Shown here in pieces: positions 1 to 9,468 of a stretch of 64,000 bases of DNA (position 1 is the first letter of the stretch; each line of letters starts with the position of its first letter). Position numbers and translations under genes: made by a program. The stretch covers positions 310,001 through 374,000 of the forward strand of contig NZ_CP029033.1 in assembly GCF_003073475.1 (NCBI RefSeq). The letters are read 5' to 3'. Under the pieces are notes generated by a model. That model did not search any database. It saw only the letters and a program-made list of their open reading frames with translations, and was not told the origin of the DNA. Source of the stretch: Actinobaculum sp. 313 (GTDB taxonomy: Bacteria > Actinomycetota > Actinomycetes > Actinomycetales > Actinomycetaceae).

Positions 1-1
1 C

Positions 2-3000
2 GTATCGGGTGATGTGGCCCTGAGCGATCTCTCGTCCCAGCTCGTCTCGGATGTCCCCGCCGGCTCTACCTGCACGGTGTCGGAATCCGAGAATCTGCCG
101 ACGCCGATCGATCCCTATCGTTGGGATACGCCGTCCTTCACAGTGAGCGGTGATGGTGTCACCGGAACTACCACGAGTGATGGGGCAGTCACCTTCACCC
201 TGCCGGATGAAGGTGAACCGGAAGTCGGCGTCGAAGTGACGAACTCGCTGTCTGCGCGCACGGGATCAGTGACGGTTGCGAAGACGGTGGCCGACGAGAA
301 CAAACAGGGTTATACGGGAACAACCTTCCCGGTCTCACTGCTGTGCACACCGCCGGGAGGAGATGCGGCTACGGTGATGGGTACGGCCGATCTTGGCGAT
401 GGCGATAGCGTCACCTTTGAGGTGCCGCTCGGCTCCACCGGATGCTCGGTGACCGAGGCCACGATCAGCGGCGGGCTGCAGGACGACTCCTACGCCTGGG
501 GGACGCCGGACTTCTCCGATCCTCTCGCCAACGTTGGTGAAGGCGATAATGGCACGCTCACGGTGACGAACCACATCGAGCGCCGATTCGGCACTATCAG
601 CCTGAGCAAACGGATCACTGGTGAAGGCGATGCTGCTGCACAAGGAGGGGCTGTTACCTATACGGGCAGCTTCGTATGCACCCACGCCGGAGACTCTGAC
701 ATCAGCGGCACCTGGAGTGTGACCGGTGCGGGAGTCGCTACCGTGATCGCCACGGTCAACGGGACAGAAGTTGATCTCGCAGCCGATAACAGTGTGCTGC
801 CGCTGGGGGCAAGCTGTACCCCGGCGGAGGACCCGGTTAACGATCCGCCCAATGCGGGCGACCCATCCTATGTATGGGGCGCTGCCGGTGATAGCGCTGC
901 GGTAAGTGACGCCGTCGTCGCTGCGGATATCACCAACGAAATGACGGTGACCAACGAGGTGGTCCAGGAGACCTCCACCGTGCATATCAGCAAGGAGGTC
1001 ACAGGTGAAACCGCTGGCCTGGCGAACGCCGACCAGACGTTTACCGTGTTCGCCACCTGTACCGATGAGGGCAACGACTCTTTCGATCCGCGCGTTGTGG
1101 AACTGACCAATGGTCAGACGGCGGACTTCCCGCGCACACTGCCACGTGGCTGGACGTGCCGGCTTTCCGAGGAGTCGCTGACGCAAGACATGCTCAAGGA
1201 TGTCTCCTACGCGTGGGGCACTCCGGTTTTCGAGGTGACCATTGACGGTGTCACCACCGAGACAGACACCTTCGTGGTCGAGGGCGATGAAATCTCGATC
1301 AAGGTCAGCAATCCGATTACGCGCGTGCGTGGCAGCCTGGAGATCCGCAAGGAACTTGGCGCCACCGCGGCACAGGATGGCATCGTCAATGACGGGACCG
1401 CGTACAGTGGCTCCTACACCTGCAGCTATGACGGCGAGGAAATTGCCAGTGGCACGTGGAGCGTCGACGGCGCCGGTACGGCCACTTTGACAACATCGGA
1501 CGGTGAAGAGCAGGGCGAGCTTCCGCTGACCGCGGTATGTACTGCGAACGAGGACACCCCGGCAGACTCCGCACTGCGCGATACGTCGTATACGTGGCTC
1601 GATCCGGTGGTCACCTACTCGGGTCCGAATGTGGAATCCGGGGCGACAGTGGAAGCGGACTCTCCGGCACTTATCACTGTGACGAACGATGCGACACGCG
1701 TCTATTCGGATCTGCGTATTGAGAAGATTTACAGCGGAGTGGATGGCGACGGCACAACGGCTGGACTTGCCGACGGTGCCGAGGTCCTCATCTCCTATAC
1801 CTGCGTTGCTGCAGATGGCAGCACAGTGGAGGGGCAGACCACTCTTCCCGCCTCTGGCGGTGCCATTGCCACACCGGATCTGACGGCGGCGCGCATCCCC
1901 GCAGGTTCCGAGTGCTCGATCCAGGAACAGACGCTTACCGATGACTTGCTCAGCGATAAGTCATATGGATGGAACACACCGGTATACGAGGTGACGCCCG
2001 ACGAGGGTGGTGAGTTCGCGGGCGGTAACTCGGTGACAACCGAACCGGAGGCTACCGCGGTACTGCGGGTGACGAATGAAACCACACGCAGGTACGGTGC
2101 CCTTGAGATCGTCAAGGACATCCCGGAGGGCTCCACGGCCACCTTCGGGAACGTCTATTCGGGCGAATGGACGTGTACAGCGCAGGACGGCACGGTAGCC
2201 GCCGGAGAATGGACGGTGACCGGACGAGGAGACGCCACCCTGACTGGCGCGGACGGTTCAAACCCGGCGCGTATTCTTGCCGATTCTTCCTGCACGGTTG
2301 CCGAGAGCGGACGTCCGGGAAACCCGGTACATTCCGACGCTTCGTACACTTGGACGACGCCGGTGGAGGAGGTGCCGGTTGACTACACCAACAACGGGGT
2401 GATTCCAGCCGGTGATCACGTTCGGGCAACCGTCACCAATGAGACGGCGCGTAATATCGGCTCCTTCCAGATTCAGAAGGCTCCGATCGAAGGCGCGTCC
2501 GATGGCGTCACCGATACTACATTCGCAGTCGACTACTCCTGCCGTGCTGGCACAAACGATCCGATTAGCGGGACCGTGGAGGTGCAAGCAGGCGGGGCTC
2601 CGGTCACCGTTGCGGATATTCCGCTCGGCTCGTACTGCACGGTATCCGAGCAGGGACCGCAGGGTGGTCTCGCCGAAGGCATGACCTGGCAGCACCCGGA
2701 GACGTATACCGTCACCGGTGCAACCATCATGATTGCGGAGGGCGAGGAGCAGGTCGAGTCGGTTACCGCCGATGAGGTGCAGTTCCGCCTTCCCGTTGAT
2801 CCGGACGCCGAGGCGGCGACTGTAACCGTCACGAACACGGTCCTGCCGGAGGCCCTGATAGCGAAGACCTTCACCGGCTCCGCACAGCATATGGTTGACG
2901 AGGCCTGGGATGGCACATGGGATCTGACGTACACGGTGACGGTGACTAATCCGTCTTCCGTGCAGGCATTGACATACGACCTGAGCGATGTGTTGACGCT

Positions 3001-5764
3001 TCCGGACTCCGTAGTTCTTAACCAGGTGACCATCAGCGGCGGTGCGCTAACCGAGACGCTTGCTGCGGACGCCATGCCGGATCCCGTGATTACCGGTGCG
3101 GAGCTTCCCGCGGCGGCCGACGGCGAGGGGACGCATACATACACCATCACGTTGAATGTGACCGGTCCCGCCGACGGCGTTAACACCTCGGGACAGGCGG
3201 AGTGCTCAACTGATAGTGCCACCTCTGGTGAGACGATCCATAACTCGGCGACGGTTACCTCCAATGGTACGGAGCATTCGGATGAGGACTGTGGATCGAT
3301 TCCTGAAACTCCGGAGGTGGGTGTGGAGAAAACCGCTTCCACGGCTACAGATAACGGTGACGGAACGTGGAGCATTGACTACACGATCACGGTCACCAAT
3401 AGCAGTGAGGCGGTGGGCCGTTACACGTTGAGCGATACGCCGTCATTCGGAGATGGCCTGACCGTGCTCTCTGCGCAGGTACGGCAACCGGGCGACGACG
3501 AAGCACAAGACCTCGAAGGCACCGGACCGTGGACATTGGCCACCGACCGGACGATCACCGCCGATGGGACGCATGAGTATCACGTCATTGTCTTGGCACA
3601 GGCCGATCTTGGCGCGAATGGGATTCCGGATACGGCCGTATGTGAGCCCGATGGCTCCGACGGCCCAGGCCAGGGCTTCTACAACGCTGCCACGGTCAGC
3701 TCTGCCGGCAAGACCAGCGACGCGGACGCTTGTGCCAGCCCCGCTGTTCCGGAAATCGTCAAGAGCCTGGACAGTTCCGATCAGCGTCTTGCCGATGGTG
3801 CCTGGGATGGTACGTGGGATTTGGAGTACAGCATTACGGTGAGTAATCCTTCTGCGGATATTGCTGTGGTGTATACGTTGGTGGATACTCCGGCCTTGGG
3901 TGATGGTGTGACGATTAATTCGGGTACTGTGACCGGTGGGCAGACTCCGGATGGTTTCACGTGGACTGCTGCCAATGGTCAGACGCAGGTGATTGTTGAT
4001 GCTCCGGTGACGCTCCAGCCGGGTGCGAGCGACACCTACACGGTGCGCTTAAATGTGACAGTACCGGATGCGGGTGTACCGGCCGACGGCTTTGACGCTC
4101 AATGCGTGGGTGGCGATACGGCCGCTGGTAACCAGGCGCTGCACAACACGGCTACGGTAAGCGCCGGCGGTACGACCTTAGAAGATGAGGCCTGCGGATC
4201 GATTGAGCAAGCAGCCCAAGCGACTATCGAGAAGAGGCTCGAAGGAGTTCCCGTCCAGCAGCCCGATGGAAGCTGGACGATCACCTACAGTCTCATTGTC
4301 TCCAATAGTTCGGCGCTGCAGGCCCGCTTCGACCTGTCGGACGAGTTGAACTACGGCGCAGGAATCACCGTGGACTCGGCAACTATCGAATTGACGGAAG
4401 GTCACCAGGCGGTCACGGAGACCAACTGGGACGGCGTGCAGAATACGGCCGTCGTCGTCGGTGGAAGTATTCCGGCCGCCGAGGTACCGGCAACCGACGA
4501 TGACCCGGGAACCCCGGCTAGGATCGTCTATACGGTGACCGTCCATGCGAGCGCGCCGCTAGCGACTGTGGCTCCAAGCGCGGCCGACTGCACCGTTGAT
4601 GACGGCGAGGATGGCCGCACAGGTTTCCGAAATGTTGCATCCCTGGTGTCAGGTGGGCAGAGCACAACTGCTGAGGCCTGTGGAGCCCCGGCTGCCCCAA
4701 CGGTTGACAAGACCTTCACCAGTGCGCAGCGGCGTCTTGCCGATGGTGCCTGGGATGGTACGTGGGATTTGGAGTACAGCATTACGGTGAGTAATCCGTC
4801 TGCGGATACTGCCGTGGTGTATACGCTGGTGGATACTCCGACCTTGGGTGATGGTGTGGCGATTAATTCCGGTACCGTGACCGGTGGGCAGACTCCGGAT
4901 GGGTTCACCTGGACTGCCGCCAATGGCCAGACGCAGGTGATTGTTGATACTCCGGTGGCACTCCAGCCGGGTGCGAGCGACACCTACACGGTGACGCTCA
5001 ATGTGAACGCGCCCGCGTCGGGAGTGAACACGGACAGCGCCATTGACGCGCAGTGCCAGGGCAGCGACGCGCCAGCGGGTAACGAGGCGCTGCACAACCA
5101 GGTGACCCTGACATCCGGAACCTCCGAATTCACCGCCGATGCCTGCGGCGATATTCCGGCACTGCCCGCAGTTATCGTCGATAAGACGGTGACTGGTACA
5201 CCGACGCTTGTCGACGGTGTGATGACGGTGAAGTATCAGGTGACTGTGACGAACACCGACGAAGCAAACGCGACGCGATACACACTCACGGATACTCCCG
5301 CATTCGGAGAGGGAATGGAGATCATCTCTGCCGAGGTCACAGGCAATGGTGCGGCGGACGACTGGGATGGCACGGCGCAGCCCGTGGTCGTCAGTGATGC
5401 AGCCCTGGAGGCAGGAGCCTCCGAAACCTTCACGGTAGTCATCCGAGCCAAGATTCCATCGTCGCTGAGCAGTACTGCAGGCAACTGCACGCTGGAGTCG
5501 GGCGAGTCAGGAACCGGCGCGCTGAACCGGGCAACGGTGACAGCCGGCGGTGAGGAGATGACGGATGAGGCCTGTGCCGAGCCGCCGTCGCCCACTCCGA
5601 CCCCGTCTACGAGCCCGTCCCCGAAGCCATCAACACCCTCGCCGCACAAGATGCCGTTCACCGGCGCGGATATCCGCTATGCCGTGTGGGCGCTGATCTT
5701 GATCGGCGTGGGTGGTCTCGCCGTGGTAGGAGCTCGTCGCCGCCGGAAGCACACGGAGGCGTAA
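2..5764 (+). CDS. giant sortase-anchored surface protein of DUF5979-type repeats (5' partial)
   Basis: The reading frame is open from base 2, so the N-terminus lies outside the window and about 1,920 residues are visible. The first half holds about seven repeats of roughly 110 residues, each opening with a strand like 'SVTVAKTV' or 'SLEIRKEL', containing a paired Cys pattern ('SYTCSYDG', 'AVCTANED') and closing with 'VTVTN'; this is the DUF5979/SpaA-like Ig pattern. The second half holds about six longer repeats of the 'DKTFTS...WDLEYSITVSNPS' type, resembling DUF11-like or isopeptide-forming stalk domains. A Pro/Ser/Thr linker near 5585-5650 is followed by MPFTG, a hydrophobic helix and an RRRRK tail, which is a sortase signal with Met replacing Leu of LPXTG. 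It is likely a cell-wall fibrillar adhesin. The ligand is unknown. Confidence 0.88.
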   Translation, partial: VSGDVALSDLSSQLVSDVPAGSTCTVSESENLPTPIDPYRWDTPSFTVSGDGVTGTTTSDGAVTFTLPDEGEPEVGVEVTNSLSARTGSVTVAKTVADENKQGYTGTTFPVSLLCTPPGGDAATVMGTADLGDGDSVTFEVPLGSTGCSVTEATISGGLQDDSYAWGTPDFSDPLANVGEGDNGTLTVTNHIERRFGTISLSKRITGEGDAAAQGGAVTYTGSFVCTHAGDSDISGTWSVTGAGVATVIATVNGTEVDLAADNSVLPLGASCTPAEDPVNDPPNAGDPSYVWGAAGDSAAVSDAVVAADITNEMTVTNEVVQETSTVHISKEVTGETAGLANADQTFTVFATCTDEGNDSFDPRVVELTNGQTADFPRTLPRGWTCRLSEESLTQDMLKDVSYAWGTPVFEVTIDGVTTETDTFVVEGDEISIKVSNPITRVRGSLEIRKELGATAAQDGIVNDGTAYSGSYTCSYDGEEIASGTWSVDGAGTATLTTSDGEEQGELPLTAVCTANEDTPADSALRDTSYTWLDPVVTYSGPNVESGATVEADSPALITVTNDATRVYSDLRIEKIYSGVDGDGTTAGLADGAEVLISYTCVAADGSTVEGQTTLPASGGAIATPDLTAARIPAGSECSIQEQTLTDDLLSDKSYGWNTPVYEVTPDEGGEFAGGNSVTTEPEATAVLRVTNETTRRYGALEIVKDIPEGSTATFGNVYSGEWTCTAQDGTVAAGEWTVTGRGDATLTGADGSNPARILADSSCTVAESGRPGNPVHSDASYTWTTPVEEVPVDYTNNGVIPAGDHVRATVTNETARNIGSFQIQKAPIEGASDGVTDTTFAVDYSCRAGTNDPISGTVEVQAGGAPVTVADIPLGSYCTVSEQGPQGGLAEGMTWQHPETYTVTGATIMIAEGEEQVESVTADEVQFRLPVDPDAEAATVTVTNTVLPEALIAKTFTGSAQHMVDEAWDGTWDLTYTVTVTNPSSVQALTYDLSDVLTLPDSVVLNQVTISGGALTETLAADAMPDPVITGAELPAAADGEGTHTYTITLNVTGPADGVNTSGQAECSTDSATSGETIHNSATVTSNGTEHSDEDCGSIPETPEVGVEKTASTATDNGDGTWSIDYTITVTNSSEAVGRYTLSDTPSFGDGLTVLSAQVRQPGDDEAQDLEGTGPWTLATDRTITADGTHEYHVIVLAQADLGANGIPDTAVCEPDGSDGPGQGFYNAATVSSAGKTSDADACASPAVPEIVKSLDSSDQRLADGAWDGTWDLEYSITVSNPSADIAVVYTLVDTPALGDGVTINSGTVTGGQTPDGFTWTAANGQTQVIVDAPVTLQPGASDTYTVRLNVTVPDAGVPADGFDAQCVGGDTAAGNQALHNTATVSAGGTTLEDEACGSIEQAAQATIEKRLEGVPVQQPDGSWTITYSLIVSNSSALQARFDLSDELNYGAGITVDSATIELTEGHQAVTETNWDGVQNTAVVVGGSIPAAEVPATDDDPGTPARIVYTVTVHASAPLATVAPSAADCTVDDGEDGRTGFRNVASLVSGGQSTTAEACGAPAAPTVDKTFTSAQRRLADGAWDGTWDLEYSITVSNPSADTAVVYTLVDTPTLGDGVAINSGTVTGGQTPDGFTWTAANGQTQVIVDTPVALQPGASDTYTVTLNVNAPASGVNTDSAIDAQCQGSDAPAGNEALHNQVTLTSGTSEFTADACGDIPALPAVIVDKTVTGTPTLVDGVMTVKYQVTVTNTDEANATRYTLTDTPAFGEGMEIISAEVTGNGAADDWDGTAQPVVVSDAALEAGASETFTVVIRAKIPSSLSSTAGNCTLESGESGTGALNRATVTAGGEEMTDEACAEPPSPTPTPSTSPSPKPSTPSPHKMPFTGADIRYAVWALILIGVGGLAVVGARRRRKHTEA
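3784..4993 (+). repeat. near-identical duplicated segment inside the surface protein gene
   Basis: Bases 3784-4045 recur at 4732-4993 with an exact offset of 948 bases (316 codons). The first 70 or so bases are identical and by eye the whole 262-base pair differs at about 15 sites, several of them synonymous. Other repeats of the gene are far more diverged, so this pair is a recent duplication or has been homogenised by gene conversion. Confidence 0.85.
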
Positions 5765-5788
5765 CTAAGCAGCCGTAAGGCTGCGACG

Positions 5789-5832
5789 GCTGCACCTTCC
5801 GGATTTGTGTGAGGCAATCCGGGAGGTGCAGC
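5789..5832. terminator. bidirectional intrinsic terminator between convergent genes
   Basis: A 17-base arm at 5789-5805 pairs with 5816-5832 with only one G-U wobble and a 10-base loop; the plus strand continues with TTTA. It lies between the surface protein stop (5764) and the stop of the convergent MFS gene (5834), so it can serve both. Confidence 0.8.
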
Positions 5833-5833
5833 T

Positions 5834-7396
5834 TTAGTGTGTACCCTCGTCAACGACCCGGCGCGCGGTTGCTCGCTCGTTATCCGAGAGAACCGGGGAA
5901 CCGTAGGCAGTGCGAGTGCGGCTGTCGGCGGCGAGGTCTGCAAGTGCGATGACAAGCGCCACGATAACAAAACTGGCAATGAGCGCATACCCCATACGAA
6001 GCGCATGGGCGTATCCATGTGCGACTTGTTGGAAGAAGAGCCCGGTCACAGCAGCGGTTCCCACTGCAGTGGCGATACGCTGCCCGGTCTGCATGATCCC
6101 AGCAGCGGTCCCTCCATTAGCCACCGGCACATCGCGCAGACTGAGCACCTGATTCGGTGAGTTGATCCATCCAGCAGCGAAGCCGAGTGGCAGTGTGGAC
6201 AGCGCCAACAGCCAGACTTCTGTCCCTTCGGCCACAAAGGTGGAGACCCAGGCGGTCAGCGCCAGGCCAGTGAGATTACACAGCAGGCCGTAGACGACGA
6301 TCTTCCGTCCCCAGCGCACCACCAGCCGCCCGCCGAGCGGCGCGGAGTAGATCGACAACAACGCGGAGGGCATGCCGATTAGCCCTGCGACTAATGCGCT
6401 ACGTCCTAGCCCGTTCTGGACGAAGAGCGCAATGAGTACCCAGATCGTCGTCGTTCCGGCGAAAAACGCGGTGATCATGGCTGCACCGAGCGAAAAGGTT
6501 CGGATGCGGAACATAGCCAGATTAACCATGGGCTCATGCCCGCGTCGCGCGTAGGTATGTTCCCACAGGAGCCAGATTCCCAGTACAACGAGTCCCGTGG
6601 GCAGTGCCCACCACGCAAGCGGATTCTCGGCGGCGACCATGAATGGAAGCATGATGAACAGAACCGCGACACCCAGCAAAACCGCACCGAAGGGGTCTAG
6701 GTCGTGGTGCGGACGCGGCATCGAGCGCCGGGGGGCCAAGCCGTCGCCTTCGTTTGGTACAGCGTTGCCGTGATCCGTGGCGTGTTGGCGGCGAACCTTC
6801 CTTCCCTCGCGTGGCAGCCATCTCCAGCCAAGAATGACGGCCAGTAGGGCGAGCGGGATATTGATTCCGAGCGTCATGCGCCAGCCGAGCCAACTGGGAA
6901 GAGAGCCGAGCAGTAGTCCACCGATGACCGGTCCGATTGCGACCGCGGTTCCGACGACAGCACCGAATAACCCAAAGGCGCGAGCCCTCTCGGCGCCACG
7001 ATAGTGCTGTTGGATCAGGCCGCTGACCTGCGGATTGTAAAAACCGGCGCCCACCCCCATCACGGCGCGTGCCAAGTTGAGGACCAGTGCGTTCGGCGCC
7101 AGCGACGCCACCGTTGATGCGATGCCGAAGAGGGTGACTCCCACCAAGAAGAGTCGGCCCCGGCCCAGCAGATCTCCGGCGCGGCCTGCGGCGACGAGCA
7201 CGACGCCGAAGGTTAGGGAGTACCCGGTTAGAGCCCACTGCAAATCCGCCGCACTTGCATTGAGTCCGGTCTCAATGGCGGGCAGGGCGACATTAATGAT
7301 GCTGACGGTGATCAGGGAGAAGAAAAGCGCGGATAGTAGAACGAGCAGTATTCTGTCGCGCTCTCTTCCTTGCAGAGCTTCAGTTTGTTCGGGCAC
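5834..7396 (-). CDS. MFS multidrug exporter, DHA2 (EmrB/QacA-like) family
   Basis: A 520-residue protein with about 14 hydrophobic segments, the count expected for the drug:H+ antiporter DHA2 group. Motif A between helices 2 and 3 reads GRAGDLLGRGRLF and motif C in helix 5 reads GPVIGGLLLG, which marks antiport exporters. It should expel toxic compounds or drugs across the membrane using the proton gradient; the substrate cannot be told. The GTG start at 7396 has GAGGA just upstream. A charged loop of about 45 residues (7th segment region, rich in Arg/His) separates the two halves. It is transcribed away from the methyltransferase gene with about 240 bases between them and has no adjacent regulator gene. 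Confidence 0.85.
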   Translation of the reverse strand: MPEQTEALQGRERDRILLVLLSALFFSLITVSIINVALPAIETGLNASAADLQWALTGYSLTFGVVLVAAGRAGDLLGRGRLFLVGVTLFGIASTVASLAPNALVLNLARAVMGVGAGFYNPQVSGLIQQHYRGAERARAFGLFGAVVGTAVAIGPVIGGLLLGSLPSWLGWRMTLGINIPLALLAVILGWRWLPREGRKVRRQHATDHGNAVPNEGDGLAPRRSMPRPHHDLDPFGAVLLGVAVLFIMLPFMVAAENPLAWWALPTGLVVLGIWLLWEHTYARRGHEPMVNLAMFRIRTFSLGAAMITAFFAGTTTIWVLIALFVQNGLGRSALVAGLIGMPSALLSIYSAPLGGRLVVRWGRKIVVYGLLCNLTGLALTAWVSTFVAEGTEVWLLALSTLPLGFAAGWINSPNQVLSLRDVPVANGGTAAGIMQTGQRIATAVGTAAVTGLFFQQVAHGYAHALRMGYALIASFVIVALVIALADLAADSRTRTAYGSPVLSDNERATARRVVDEGTH

Positions 7397-7638
7397 ATCC
7401 TCATGATAGGAGGTCGCACAGATGATGACATGGGGCGACTAAGAGGTGACCCCTGTGAGTGCCTGCATAGTTGAGTGCGCCTGGTTGCCGTTGGCGCTCA
7501 TTGGCTCGCGTGGCTGCTTGTTGTGCCATATGCTGCTCCGGCCGCTCGCGGTGCCCATATGCCACGCCTCACTGGCTGCTCGTGCCCATGGTTCGCGCTT
7601 CACGGCTGCTCGCGGTACCGAGCGTTAGGCTGTTCGTC

Positions 7639-9468
7639 ATGGTACCTGTGTTCACCACCGAACTGTTAAGCGACGAGGCCGCAGATAGGCTCCGCGCTGA
7701 TTTGGATGGCTATTCATGGCCTGCCATTGAGGAAACTCTGGGCGGGGAGGCCGCTCGGGCGGTACGGCGCGAACAGCGGCTGCCTGCATTATTGGCCGCG
7801 CGGGCGGCCTCAGCGGGTAGCGCGGAGTACCGCTGGATTGCGGTTCAAGCGCGCCTGTTTCTGCTGGGCGATGCGGTTGCCTACGACGAGGCGGTGCTGG
7901 CCTTGCCGGAGCTATTCGACTCGCCCAACCTGGCGAGCGCGGTGCTGCAGGAGGTTGATCACCCGGCCGCGGAGGAACCGACTGGCGGTGCCGGGGAGGG
8001 AGTCCGTGAAGGTTTCGTGCCGGGCTACCACGGGAGCCCCGCAAGCGGTGGGGGGACACAGAAACGGCTGGTGCGGGCGCGCTTCCAGATCGTGCCCATC
8101 GCAATACCGGCGCATCTGCCTGCGCGCGGATCGGGTATGGCTCCGAGCCGACTGCTGGTGGCCTCGGATTGGGGAGAGCTTGTGGGCATGCTCCCGACTT
8201 CTGATCATGTGATGCCCGTGGGCGGTGCCACTCGCACCCTGGCCGCGCTCGCGGACTATCGACCCGGCCAGCGGGTGCTGGACATTGGCACCGGTTGCGG
8301 TATTCATGCCATTCTCGCCGCGCTGTGTGGCGCGCGCGTCACCGCTACCGATACATCCGCACGTGCACTCGCCTATGCGCGCTTCAACGCCCGCATGGCC
8401 GGGGTCCGACTCGATTTGCGGCAGGGCTCGTTGTTGGAGCCGGTACTGCCCTCCAGCGGCGAGCAGTCCGACGTCCAGTCCGATGACGTTCAGTCCGTCG
8501 GCGTACAGGTGGAGCCTGAGTTATTCGACGTTGTGGTCTCCAACCCACCCTTCGTGATAACCGCGTCTGCGGTCCGGCGCCAAGTGGTCTTCTCATATCG
8601 CGACGGCGGCATGCCCGGTGACTCGCTACAGGCGGAGCTTATCGGGGCGCTTCCACGTGTGCTGCGCGCCGGAGGACGCGTATGGATGTTGGGAAATTGG
8701 GAGATCCGCGACGAAGCCGCTTGGGATACCGGGCCACGGCGATGGGTGGAGGGCCTCGGCCTCGACGCGTGGTTCATCCAACGCGAGTATCTCGAGCCCT
8801 GCCGCTACGTGGAGATGTGGTTGCGCGACGGCGGCCTCACCACGGCGGATAGAGAATATGAGGAAGCCTATGCGAAATGGCTCACGGATTTCCGGGATCG
8901 CGACGTAGTCGGAATCGGAATGGGCTACGTGCTGCTCGGAAGGCCCCATTCGAATCTCGGTACAGACCAGTCGCCTCCCGCTGCGGCGCTCGTGAGTAGT
9001 GATAGTGCGGATGGGATGCCTCTTTCAGCGCCTGCGACGCACGAGGCGCCCGCTGCCGCCTGGAAGAAGCCTTGGTTGCGTTGCGAGGCGCTGGGCGGAC
9101 CGGCCCCGGCAAGTCTGCATGACTACACAGAAAGAATCTGGGCACAACGGTGGCTACTGGATAGGTCGGCTGATGAGCTCGCGGTGCTCCGCCCGCAGAA
9201 CAACTGCGTGGAGCATCGACTTCACATTCCCGGCCAGAGCGATCCCTTCCTCGTCAAACTGGCCCAGACCAATGGCTTTGCGGCCGAGGTCGAGGTGACA
9301 AGTGCCGTCGCCGCCGTCGTTGGAGCGTGTGACGGGGAACTTAGTTTAGGTGTACTCTGCGACGCCGTCGCCGACCTTCTCGGTGAGGCAGCGGAGTCAG
9401 TGCGCGCCGAAGTGCTTCCTGCCGTGCGGGAACTACTCGCGCTGGGAATGCTCACCGCGTGGGAATAG
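7639..9468 (+). CDS. class I SAM-dependent methyltransferase with NPPF motif (release-factor/rRNA-methylase-like)
   Basis: The 609-residue protein starts best at ATG 7639; the longer open frame upstream is low quality. The N-terminal 170 or so residues form a helical domain (DUF7059-like). A Rossmann methyltransferase fold follows, with SAM motif I VLDIGTGCGIHA and motif IV VVSNPPF. NPPF/NPPY motifs are typical of enzymes that methylate amide or amino nitrogens such as Gln in release factors or adenine/guanine in nucleic acid. A C-terminal winged-helix-like domain (about residues 470-609) follows. This three-part architecture is known among actinobacterial hypothetical methyltransferases, but the substrate is not established. 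Its 3' end overlaps the convergent ferrochelatase gene by 17 bases. Confidence 0.8.
   Translation: MVPVFTTELLSDEAADRLRADLDGYSWPAIEETLGGEAARAVRREQRLPALLAARAASAGSAEYRWIAVQARLFLLGDAVAYDEAVLALPELFDSPNLASAVLQEVDHPAAEEPTGGAGEGVREGFVPGYHGSPASGGGTQKRLVRARFQIVPIAIPAHLPARGSGMAPSRLLVASDWGELVGMLPTSDHVMPVGGATRTLAALADYRPGQRVLDIGTGCGIHAILAALCGARVTATDTSARALAYARFNARMAGVRLDLRQGSLLEPVLPSSGEQSDVQSDDVQSVGVQVEPELFDVVVSNPPFVITASAVRRQVVFSYRDGGMPGDSLQAELIGALPRVLRAGGRVWMLGNWEIRDEAAWDTGPRRWVEGLGLDAWFIQREYLEPCRYVEMWLRDGGLTTADREYEEAYAKWLTDFRDRDVVGIGMGYVLLGRPHSNLGTDQSPPAAALVSSDSADGMPLSAPATHEAPAAAWKKPWLRCEALGGPAPASLHDYTERIWAQRWLLDRSADELAVLRPQNNCVEHRLHIPGQSDPFLVKLAQTNGFAAEVEVTSAVAAVVGACDGELSLGVLCDAVADLLGEAAESVRAEVLPAVRELLALGMLTAWE

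Noticed and set aside
335-3375. Long minus-strand ORFs (200-280 residues) opposite the surface protein gene
   Set aside because: They are shadows of a GC-rich coding strand, with no ribosome sites or family features; the plus-strand repeat protein is clear.
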